NCBI RefSeq assembly: GCF_035222275.1
Contig: NC_085881.1
Location: 868,001 to 932,000, forward strand
Length of the DNA: 64,000 nucleotides
Origin: Podospora bellae-mahoneyi
Taxonomy: Eukaryota > Ascomycota > Sordariomycetes > Sordariales > Podosporaceae
Direction: 5' to 3'
Shown: in pieces, positions 20,443-30,138 of the stretch
How the letters are laid out: each line of letters starts with the position of its first letter
Numbering within the stretch: position 1 is the first letter of the stretch
The notes under the pieces: generated by a model
What the model saw: only the letters and a program-made list of their open reading frames with translations
Told to the model about the DNA's origin: nothing
The model's database searches: none
Translations under genes and position numbers: made by a program

Positions 20443-23437
20443 TTAATCAAAACTCATCTCCTCATTAGTCGCCTCATTCTCAAACGTCCGACAATTCCTA
20501 CACTGCGTATGGCTGCAAGTGTCCATACACTGGTTCGTCGTCTCAAAGTTCCAAAATGCACCGCAGTTGCACTATACACCACCAAGTCAGCAACCGGCTA
20601 TCGACATGTCGCCAAGGCAAAGACAGGCACTTACACAAGTCCACAACATCTCCCCCCTCCCCCGTCCCCCCCTCGACCTCTTCCCACTTCTCCCACCCCC
20701 AACAACAACATCCCCCCCGTCCTCCTCCCTCCCCCTCTTTTTCGTCCCACCACCACCACCACCAACCCTAACCTCCTGCTCCCCAACCATCTCCAAACTC
20801 CTCCAACTCCCAATATCAACCTTCTCAAACCCCCCCTTCCCCATAAAATGACAATCAATATGATCAAACCTCTCGCTGTGCGCCGGCCCCCCGACCCCGA
20901 GTGGCTCGACAGTCTTGACGCAAAACCCGCACCAGAACCTGCTCTCAAAGTTCCTCCCATGTCGGTAATCATTCAGCTTCCGTTCAATCTCCCCCCCGTC
21001 GCGAAACTGGTGATCCCGTTCCAGATGCCCCTTTAGGCTCTCCCTGCGATGACAAACCTTGCCGCATTCATAACCCCCCTCACCAGCAGCAGCGGCAGAA
21101 AAAACCTGCTCGGTGCACCGCCAAATCTCCAGCTGAAAGTGCTGGCTGTTTTCGTGTCGCTTCCAGTCATTCTTGCTCCCAAAACGCTTGTCACAATTTG
21201 AAAATGTGCAGGCGTAGGGTTTCGCGTGGCGTTTTTGGTGTTTTCTTTACCCCGAAAAGAATTAGTCGCTTGATACTGAATTTGGGGACGGGGAGGGGAC
21301 ATACTTAAGCTCGCAAGGCCTTGAAAAAACCTTGTTGCACTCATCAATCTCGCACTTGACCTCCTTCGTAACCTCGGTAACAACAGACGACGGCGCAGAC
21401 GGCGTCGTCGTCGTGTTGTTAAGAACCACCACCTCATCCGACTTTTGATACCCAAACTCCTTCACAATCCTATCCAGCATCCCCCGTGACCTGAGCATCT
21501 CCAACGTCGCCTTGAGGTTCTCCACATCCCCCAAATCTATCGAGACAACACCCCCCGGTGATTGCCCGGTGGCAGTAGTAGTAGTAGTGGTGGTGGTGGT
21601 AGTAGTAGTGGTAGTAGTAGTAGGCTCGGGAGATGGCGTCGCAGCAGCAAGAAGCTGGAGCCGGCTGGCGTCTTCTTCAAGATTGGACGAGTCCTGTTGT
21701 TCAGAGACTTCGTTGTCCTCCTCCCCAGCTTCAGATTCCTCATCACCCACCATGGCGGCCGACTGTCTTCTGGAATAATCCAGAGTCATCTGGTCTGGCG
21801 AAATGGAAGTTAAAGTCACAGGTTCATTTTTGGGCTGCTGCTGCTGCTCCGCAAATTCATCATCATAATCATCATCACCTTCTTCTTCTTCCTGCATGAT
21901 ATTGTCCGGGCTGGTATCATCGTCTATCTGTATCACCTCGGCGGGGTGGGCGTGCATCTCACCCGCTTCATCCATCGAAGGCAAAAGTCCGCTGCCGGCA
22001 CCGGTCAGAATATCCGGAGAGACATGTCCTGGTTGCTCCAAGGTTTGCTCCTGAACCGGGGGCTCAACCTGCTGCTGGAATCCATGTGGAATGTTCAGTC
22101 CTTGGAGATCCATCTCAATGGGGATACGTGGGTCATCCAGGCCGGTTTGGCTCTGGTGGCTGTGGAATCCAGAGGCGTTCATGAGAGCAGAGTAATCCGG
22201 CTGGCTCATTGATGAGCGGTACATCAGGTGCTGTGGTTGGATCACCGTAGGTTCATCAGGTACATGATGGGAGAGACTCGTCACGGGCTGGCCATGTCCT
22301 AGTCCGCTCCATGACGCATGTTGACCAGCATAGGTAGAGTGTGTTCCCGCTTCCGAAGGCGCGTGATCGGAGGCAACGGAAGCACCGCCGATATCCAGGC
22401 GGCCACTGGCGATAACAATGTTAGCTTCCCAACTAGAACTGTTGATGAGTACAAGGTAACGCACCGATACAAGAAGTTGGACAAGTCCATGTTCTCCTTG
22501 TGATGTACTCGCTTCAGATGCTGCCTGAAGTTGTCTGGCCTCGGCCACGTCTTGTTCTTGTCCTTGCACGAGTCGATAACACATTGATAGACAGGTGCAT
22601 CACTCTTGTAGATCCTGTGGACGCCCGCCCTGTGGCGGTCCAGGTCGTTGTTAGTACTGAATCCCTCGGTTGCCTTGGGACAATCTGGCATATCGCATTT
22701 GAACGGCTTCTCGTGCCGTGCTTTGTGCTTCCTGGCAAGCAATATTGCATCAGCAAAGTCTGATCAACCCCGAGTGAACAAATTACGGCAACCTACCTGA
22801 GCTCCGAGTTTGTCTTGAAGGTGAGCTGTGGGCAATCGAGACATCTGAGGTTGTTAGCAGTCGAAGTGGTGGAGCCCGCCCGTTGACTTCGAGCATCGCG
22901 GCGGCGTGGCCTGTCGTCGGTCGTGACTTGGCTTAGACCATAGCGACTAAACTGCTGTGTGATGTTGTGCGTCTCTGGGTTGTCGACGTCCCCATTATAT
23001 ACTGATGACGGGTTGCCCACGCTCCGAATGGTTTGACTCCCGTAACCCGAATCGGACACAAGCTTTCCTCCGGTTGGGCTCACGAGCGTTTCTGCTTCAG
23101 ACGGGGGTGCATTGTTTCGATACTCGGTATAAATAGGTGCGGTGAAATCAGAGTCTCTCCATGAGACTGGTGCTGTGGCTAGTTGAGAGTTTTTGACAAT
23201 ACGGTAATTCTTCAAGAAATCGCTGGCGTTCAACGTGCTAGCCATCATGTTTTGCTGCGGGACATGTCTGTTGCCATAGGTACTCAAGCCGCCCAGATTG
23301 TCCTGCATCATGGCATATGCTGAGTAGTTGTTGATACCAGCCCCCGATGGCCTGGTCATGCCCGCCATTTGGGACGAGTCAGAGGTGGGAGCATGCTCGG
23401 CCAGGTGGGCGAAAGAGTACCGCGGAAGCTGCGACAT
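20443..23437 (-). CDS. C2H2 zinc-finger transcription factor, five exons (915 aa)
   Basis: Exons are 23437-22797, 22731-22465, 22405-21305, 21244-20635 and 20571-20443. Introns of 65, 59, 60 and 63 nt have donors GTAGGT, GTGCGT, GTATGT and GTAAGT; all phases agree and the total is 2748 nt. Fingers 1-3 (about 196-291) are RCLDCPQLTFKTNSELRKHK, FKCDMPDCPKATEGF with DLDRHRAGVH, and YQCVIDSCKDKNKTW with FRQHLKRVH. The central region is acidic and Gln-rich with a 16-Thr run. Fingers 4-6 (about 650-747) include VKCEIDECNKVFSRPCELKK and YACTFSNCDKRFGSKNDWKR. The last exon adds a Cys-rich end, CNCGAFWNFETTNQC then CRNCRTFE. Introns 1 and 3 interrupt fingers. This is a nuclear DNA-binding regulator of unknown target. 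Confidence 0.88.
21573..21622 (-). repeat. Threonine-codon microsatellite in the C2H2 gene
   Basis: Mixed ACC/ACT codons (GGT/AGT on the plus strand) encode about 16 consecutive Thr. Confidence 0.85.
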
Positions 23438-24415
23438 GATGCCGGCCCCTCGTGATGAGTGCCTGGACGACTTGTATTATTCGACGAGGCAATCGTGAGA
23501 ACGTATGTCGTCAAGTTAGGTTGGTTGTCTAAGAAGGTGTCAACAGGGAGGAGGCCTGTACAGTTGGCTTCCTGATGGAGTCCATCTTGGAACGGACAAG
23601 GAGAGGAACGGGTAAACGTCTTGGCGTTCTAGACCTCGAATTGAGATTCGAGGATGCTCGACAACAAGGCCAACAACTATGGATGGAAGATATGAAAAAG
23701 GTCTACTAACGGACGAAAGAAATACACCCTATTCTGTCAGTGTTTATCAAAAGACCGCAGTCGTCGGGTGCAGTTCACGGTGCAAGAGCTGGAGTTGCCC
23801 GACTCAGCCAGACATTGCCACTAGTTGTGAATGGGCGGGCGCGGGCTGGTGATGGTTGGAGAGCGACGAACGGAGATCAAGGTTGTTGGAGTGGGATGAT
23901 CAAACAATGGAAGTCCAGGCAAACGTTTGCGTCAATGATGTCGTCTCAAAATGACTTGTGCAGTGAAATGGGAGAGAGGGAGCCGATGTCGAGTGAAAAT
24001 TGGGAATTGGGAATTGGGAAAGGGGATGGATGGCAGGCAGCAGTGCCAGGCTTGGCAGAGCACAGGAGCACTGAGAGCACACATCGGCCGCCTCACTTTT
24101 CCACTTTCCAACCTGGAAGTTTCTGTTTGAGGGAAGTCGGTGACTTGCGACTGACCGGTTGGCTGAGAGGCCAATCAGGCTCGGTGAAGAACGCCTACAA
24201 GTTGGCAAAGCTGAGCACAACTCATGGTCGCCTGGTCACGTGGGTCACCACTGACATCTCTTGATTGGATGACACTTGGCTGTGCTACACTGCCAAGTCA
24301 CACCTTGTGCTTCCACATCTACAACAGAATCAGCAGTGTACACTCTCGTGGAAGCAGGATCGGAGGATCATAGGAGCTTGAAGTTTCTCACGCACTTGCC
24401 TTTTCCTTTTTGTTT
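23438..24415. promoter_or_regulatory. Upstream region of the five-exon C2H2 gene
   Basis: About 1 kb upstream of the ATG at 23437. It contains a short GGGAATT-type direct repeat at about 24000-24020. No gene is supported; open frames here are short and in several phases. Confidence 0.35.
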
Positions 24416-24730
24416 TCAGTCTCGGAAAGCTACGATGGCTTTTCCTAGTGCAGGGTTTGTGGCACTCGCCATGGAGCTCCCAGGTGTGGTGATGAAAACC
24501 TTAATCATGGCCGCCCAGTCAGAATTCGGAAAGTCATGATCAACCTTAACACGATCATTTTCCGACTCATTCAACTCATCAGGTAGTATTCTTTTACTAA
24601 ACACCACAGCAACCTCACGAGGGATCACGACGAGAGCCTCTTCCTTGCCTTGGAATTCTGGAGCCAGGTAGCCGTCCAGCAGTCCACTGCCGATGATGAG
24701 CCAGATGGCTGAACAGTTCAGCGATGGCAA
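24416..24730 (-). CDS. Hypothetical protein, 104 aa
   Basis: An ATG-initiated ORF ending in TGA at 24416. Its composition is gene-like: hydrophobic start (LNCSAIWLIIGSGLLDGYLA), then EEALVVIPREVAVVFSKRIL and DDWAA-like acidic sequence ending in NPALGKAIVAFRD. I do not recognise a family. It is head-to-head with, or overlaps the 5' part of, the AIG2-like locus, so the two 5' ends compete for space. This may be the live gene and the AIG2-like one a relic, or the reverse. Confidence 0.35.
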   Translation of the reverse strand: MPSLNCSAIWLIIGSGLLDGYLAPEFQGKEEALVVIPREVAVVFSKRILPDELNESENDRVKVDHDFPNSDWAAMIKVFITTPGSSMASATNPALGKAIVAFRD

Positions 24731-24740
24731 TCACCATTCT

Positions 24741-25555
24741 CATACACGGCCTCTGAGGCCGTTCGCCAAATCCATGAACAAAGAAAATATGACAGCCGCT
24801 TGACCTTGTCTAATGCAGGGTGGAAGATGATCGTCGCGGAGAAACAGGCCGAGGGGTACGACAAGGAGGCATATGAGCATGCTCTCTGGCTGACCCAATT
24901 CACACATGCAACTGTCAGCACCACGAACTCACACCAAAGCAAGAAGAGTAACGCCCGACTACAGACGTATCTGCTCAAGTTTAAACATCCATTGGCTACT
25001 GCCGGGCAGGTCAAGACAGCGGCTAGCCTGGACACAACCCCACCCATCTTCAGTGGCGCTGGCGATGACGGTGATTCGGCCAACTTCTGCAAGATCGTAG
25101 GGACAGAACGTAAGAACCACATCATGTCATACTTGAACCAGACTGGGCATTCGACTTTCAAGCCCACTTTCATCACCCGTTCCGTTGCCTTCCAGCTCAG
25201 GACCAATACCCAGTCCTCTACTTCGTCTACGAAACGCTGGCAGACCCCCCGTGTTCTCAAAGAAAACATGAACCTAGACGACGAACTTGTATACAAGCCT
25301 GCTAGAGTGCGAGGTGGTTTGCTCAAGGTCTGGGGAAACAAGTACAAGGCCCTCGTTGATGCGCCTTCAAGGATGGATCACAACAAGGCGATCGTCGATG
25401 GTTACGCCTTTACTGTCGAGAATAGCATGCAGGAGGATGCTCTGTGTGGGTATGAAACGGACAAGTATGAGGTGGTACGGTGCGCCATCGAACTGCCAGA
25501 GGAATGCCAGGGGGTGAAGGGCTTGACTTTCCGATTTGTTGGGGAGACAAAGTGA
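24741..25555 (+). pseudogene. AIG2/gamma-glutamylcyclotransferase-like gene, probably broken
   Basis: The C-terminal half matches the AIG2-like/GGCT fold: VYKPARVRGGLLKVWGNKY, ALVDAP, DGYAFTVENSMQEDALCGYE and TDKYEVVRCAIEL. The family's N-terminal substrate-loop motif (YFVYGTL-type) is in another frame at 25216-25236 as LYFVYETL. An intron at 25110-25195 (donor GTAAGA, acceptor TTCCAG) brings the upstream frame into that frame. After ADP the frame is lost at a C6 run (25245-25250), where one C fewer restores RVLKENMNLDDELVYKPARV. Without that, translation stops at TAG 25303-25305. The motif Gly is also replaced by Glu. No in-frame start with good support is visible; the left bound is approximate. 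The options are a pseudogene, an assembly error in the C run, or an intron I cannot see. Confidence 0.5.
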
Positions 25556-27012
25556 CACCACTCCATCAACTCACAGCAGGGCTGTGGGCTCCTTGACACC
25601 TTTGCTCCCTCGCGTATTGTTACCTGCCAGGTTAGCATCTCCGGGGAAGAGCCCCGAAGTGCAGATCCATATCGGACCGTCAAGCGCGGCTTCTCTTCGA
25701 CCACAAGTTCATCGAAATCCTGTCGGGTGGCTACTTCTGATGGGCCTTGGCGGTCTGTTCTGGATTGGATAAGGCATTTGGCTGTGTAACTTGTATAGGC
25801 CGCGAGCCTCAATTTTTTACACCAAAATCTCGCCGGTCTCCTTTTCCGCATCATGGCTGCCCGAATCGGCTTAGAAGGCGGGCGTCCCAAAGCACGGCGA
25901 GGAATGTTTGCTTACTCGGCTCAAGCCACCATCTGAGAGATAAAAGACAGGTCATATATCATACCCTCTCCAAACCCCAAATTCTCTTGTTCACCATTTT
26001 CAAGCAGCGTCAGATCCATCTTTTACCCCACAAACGTCAGCAGACCAAGCAATGTTTGCCTGAGAAGCTTCAACACTACTGTCCCCGGCTTGACTTCCAC
26101 TGCGCCTCCCGAATGCGGGCCGATGCCCTATGGCCACGCTATACCGGGCCTTCGCAGGCATCAGTGCCAGGGAGACCTTGATATCGCCTCCAACCAGTCC
26201 GAACTCGCTCCGCATCTCCTACCGTCACGCTTTCGGTAGGGTTATGCTCTCAGGAGGCTATCAAGTCACCACGTCTCGATACTGGTCGATATCCTCATAC
26301 TTATAGGTATCTTTGCGCACAAGAGAAGTCGGGGAATCTCATCACCACATCCCTTCTTCTCTCCGGGCCGGTTGATATACCAAAGACCGGCGAGGTCCGT
26401 CTCAGCTGGTCTGATGTCGGCCACCAGGCGTCAGTTGGGTAATTTGCGCCGGGCGACCCCCACTCCTGTTTGTTTGCTTCGTTGCAGATGGTGTAAGGTG
26501 TGCGAGGAGGACCCAGTCTTTGCAGCAGCACAACTGCAGAGCAGAGGCTCGACTTTAACAATCACTCACAGATGGCCTAGATCCGCTCGACGCACTATGT
26601 GATTAGATCCTACCCGAATGTGCTGTCACTTTATGGCACCCACACAGCTCCTTGTCGTCTCACAGGTGGATGGCTGGCGTCGTCATATCCAACAAAGATC
26701 CAGGCTCCTAGGTGCAGTGTGATGATGTGCACCCTCCGACTATCGATCGAGAAGTCTCGGCTTAAACGTGACTGGTAGCTATGTGGTGCTTGGAAGGGGT
26801 ATATAGATGCCTCAATCGCCGTTTTTTTATCTTCTCGGAGCAATTTCAGATCACCCTCTTCCAGTCATTACTGTAGGCTAAAAGTCTCGTCTCAAGGTTG
26901 TTGACGAATCTTGTCTAGTCATTTGAAAGACTGCTTTCTAGAATCTCAGGACACCAAGCACCAACACAGTCAACCCGCTTCGCCCCTTTTTACCTCGCCC
27001 GTTGCCGTCGGT
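25556..27012. other. Intergenic region, 1.46 kb
   Basis: No recognisable gene. A TATATA-like element lies near 26800, about 210 bp upstream of the Cys-rich gene, and is a possible promoter element. Short ORFs on both strands look random. Confidence 0.35.
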
Positions 27013-27299
27013 ATGTGCGACTACGAGGAATTCATTTGGTCCTGTGAGCACTCAGACTTCCGGCTCAAGTCATACTGCCATAAAGCCCGAAACAACCCGG
27101 GCCACGCCTGCAACTTTGTAAAGCGGCTACGCCATTGCTGGGACCAAGGCCGTCCATGTGACGCTTGTCTTGCAAAGCAGGCAGCTGAGGCCCACGCCCA
27201 GATGATGAGCGGTTGGTACGGGTCGAATCAAGGTACGTCAGAGGTCAGCTGTCAGATACTTCCATCCAGTGCTAACACCAAGAAGGCGGTCGAGCCTAG
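27013..27299 (+). CDS. Small Cys-rich conserved-type fungal protein (78 aa), two exons
   Basis: Exon 1 runs 27013-27232. The intron is 27233-27282 (donor GTACGT, branch GCTAAC, acceptor CCAAG). Exon 2 is 27283-27299, ending EGGRA; the 237-nt total is in phase. The product begins MCDYEEFIWSCEHSDFRLKS, then YCHKARNNPGHACNFVKRL and CWDQGRPCDACLAKQAAEA. Seven or eight Cys with two His suggest metal binding or disulphides. There is no signal peptide, so a zinc-ribbon-like intracellular role is possible. The upstream frame stays open, but this ATG begins the conserved-looking part. This matches a type of small filamentous-fungal protein of unknown function. Confidence 0.6.
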
Positions 27300-29193
27300 A
27301 CTTTTCCAGCCAGCCATTGGTCCTTCGCTGCAGACCATCCATCGGCCACGGTTGCCAGTTTCTGATTCATCTCGATGGGGGAGCCAAAAGATTGTCTCTT
27401 GGTGTTGTCGGAGTTCAGAATAGAGTTTTCATGGTTTGTTCATTCAGGGGGGCGTTTCACTGTTACACATTTTGTGGGAAAAGAACACACTTCTTTTTTG
27501 TAGAGGAGAAGAGCAATCCAATCACTCTTTGCCATGATGATGAACAGTAACAGTCCACTACATATAGTCTCACACTCTGGTACCTACATTTCCCACCTAT
27601 CTTATCACCGAGTCTCCCGAGATTGTACTACATACCTATATCTTTTGTCCTCTCGCCTTGCTAGGCGGGGGACTTTGGGGATAAAAGTTGTTCCAGTAAT
27701 CTACTACTACCAGGAGGAAACTCGCTGACACTGAGTTTAAAAAAAAATAGCCCATTCTTTTTTTCTTTCGTCGCCTCCACCGAATTACGTCCCACCCTCG
27801 GGAAAGAAACCTTCGTGTCATCTGCCGTGCCCTTCCCTCCTTCCTTCTATCATGCGGTAACACGCGGACGCGGACGGGAATGGACGAACCACGTCTGTCT
27901 GTCCCAAGCCATTTTGTACGTCCAAACCCGCCATGGGCAATCATGAACTACTTTTTTTATTCCCACGACGGATACCAAGGTAGGTAGGTAGGTATTTTCC
28001 CCTTGATATCTGCAACCCCCGTTTTCCCTAGGTCGCATAGACTATCTGGCACATGATGAGCCACACACTGCCGGCTTCCTTCGTTGCCTTCCCGTACATG
28101 GGTGCCTGTGTTACATACTCGGCTGATGGAATATTCCAACCCCTTTTCCAATGGGGACTGGGGAAAATTTTGCTCGCCTGCTTGCCGGCCGGGAGCATGA
28201 TTGATGATGGCTGGAAACAAACCCCCCCCCCCCGGTTGGGGAGCTTACATGAACAGTTAGTTTGTATATATCGGATGCGGGTATCCTTTGTTGTTGGAAG
28301 AACTACCTACCGAAGTGTTCGGTAACTGAAGAGAGGGTGTCTAAGAAGGTGAAGGTGACACACGCTACGTGGTTGACAGTCGGGGCCGGGGAATTACATG
28401 CGGGTAGGTAGTTGAGATATGTAGGGGTTGGTTGAAGGTGGGACATGGGCAGAGAGGGAGACATTCCATGGAAACGGTGAAAAAATTCATATGGTACAAA
28501 TGTCACACATCAAACCCAGCAGAGGGGGTGAGCGGCCGAGAAGTGGGGGATGTAGAATATATGAATGGGTTAATGGTTAACCCTCAACAATACGTCCCTG
28601 CTGTCAGTTGGATTCTTCCAAACTGACGTTAGGTAGCTGCCTACATTTTAGCAAATTGAAAACAACTCCGAGGAGGCCGGGTGTAACGTTTTCCATACAT
28701 CACACCACGCCACTAGACTTTCACAAGAGTTACGACTGTTCTTTGTGTTCAGTTGGCGCGGTACTTACCTCGTGGACAAGCACGACGGTCAAGGGCGCGG
28801 CCCTAAAAACCTCTAGCAACTTCCTTCAGAGACCGCGGAAAGCTTTACGCATTTTCTCATTCGAGCCATGCGTTACGAGGAGGTACAGGCAGGCCTTTCT
28901 TTTTGATTTATACTTCAGTTCTGGTATAATAAGACTCCAAGGATTAGAAATACGTGCGCCAGAGGTTGAACCAAGACCCATCTTTACCGAGGACATACAT
29001 CCTCCGTACCTTCCAAGCTTTCGTCCCTTCGTTGTATCATCCTCCATCCCAACTTACCATCCCAACTTTCCCTTATCATCAGATCAAACTCAAGGAAACA
29101 TTCCACACATTAGCACCCAATCAGAGTAATCACATCAAATCATTTATTCCCCCCTCTATAACCCCCCCTGCTTTCTCCTCCTCATCCCAACCT
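27300..29193. other. Intergenic region, 1.9 kb
   Basis: No supported gene. It contains a short GTAG-unit repeat at about 27979-27995 and a C-run near 28220-28231. A TTG-initiated open frame at 28608-29129 has no domain-like sequence. The last 80 bp are probably the DAP1-like 3' UTR. Confidence 0.4.
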
Positions 29194-29612
29194 CTACTCA
29201 AAGTTCGTAGCCCCCTCCACCCTTCCCACAACATTATACCTCTTACTAAAAAACGTAACCCAATCATTCAACGTCCCCTTCTCCTTCTCCGTCAGCCCAG
29301 ACCAGTCGGCATCCACATCCTCGACCTTTATCGAGGTCTTGCCCAGGGCCTTGGAGGCGTCCTTTCCAGCAAAGACGTGGTAGGTGCCGCCGGGGAGGTA
29401 GGCCTTGTTGCCCGTCACGTCGTAGACGAGGCCCTTGATGGCGACGTAGCATTTCCCGTCTGCTTGTTCACCTGTTTTTTGAGTTAGAACATGTGTGAGG
29501 GTGAAAGGGTGGTAGATATACCGTTCGCTTTGGCCAGCTCCGAGAGAGAGATTGGGTCGTCCTTTGGGGGGTTGAGCTGGACGGGGGTTTTAGGTTCGAA
29601 TTTGCCGGACAT
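29194..29612 (-). CDS. dap1: DAP1/PGRMC-like cytochrome b5-fold haem-binding protein (122 aa), two exons
   Basis: Exon 1 is 29612-29522. The intron is 29521-29472 (donor GTATAT, branch CTAAC, acceptor AACAG). Exon 2 is 29471-29194; total 369 nt. The cytochrome b5-like fold is seen in ISLSELAKANGEQADGKCYV, AIKGLVYDVTGNKAYLPGGT and YHVFAGKDASKALGK. Tyr61 in GGTYHVFAG sits where PGRMC1/Dap1 proteins carry the haem-ligating Tyr. There is no N-terminal membrane helix, unlike animal PGRMC1. In yeast and fission yeast Dap1 binds haem and supports ergosterol-pathway P450 enzymes; that role here is inference. The frame continues upstream of the ATG, but MSGKFEPKTP is the better start. It is divergent from the MGR3-like gene. 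Confidence 0.8.
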
Positions 29613-30138
29613 TTTGACAGATTTTGTGATGTGGGATTTATGTGCTGAGTGAACGATGTTAGTGGTGAGATATGGTTGTGTTGGTGATAGGGGGGGGGGG
29701 CTGCTCAGGGAGCTCAAGTGGGGGGCGGGGTAAAATAGCTACCGCCGGCAGAAAAGGGAAACATACAGCTTTCGGTCAGAGAAAAGTTTGTTGGTTCTGA
29801 ATAGCTTTGTTAGATCTGGCGGAGTCTGAAAGCAGGTAAGAAATACTTACGTACTGGAGAGCCTTGAGTCAAGAATCTTGTGATTGTTCAGTTGAGACAA
29901 CAGATGAACCTCGGGATGGTGGCGGCTCGACAGGGATCGGGCTGGGACCTGGGCAATGACGTGCAGCGGCCGCCAAGAAAAGGACGGTTTGGTGCCTCAG
30001 GCACTATTGTCTTATCTGCGAAGCTTAGGTTAGCTTCCGGAGAGAGCTGCCAAGAGCTATGACCTAAGCTCCCAAAAGTTTCCTTCAACTCCAGGTTCAA
30101 GGGGCATCACCAGAAGTGGGAATTGCCCAACTTTCACC
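29613..30138. promoter_or_regulatory. Shared divergent promoter region of dap1-like and MGR3-like genes
   Basis: A 526-bp interval with a G11 run near 29690-29700. No TATA box is obvious. It must carry both promoters and the 5' leaders. Confidence 0.45.

Noticed and set aside
19930-21036. 368-codon plus ORF with Lys/Pro-rich sequence
   Set aside because: The right half is antisense to the last exons of the five-exon C2H2 gene, which is well supported by splice phase; the left half is A-rich 3' flank.
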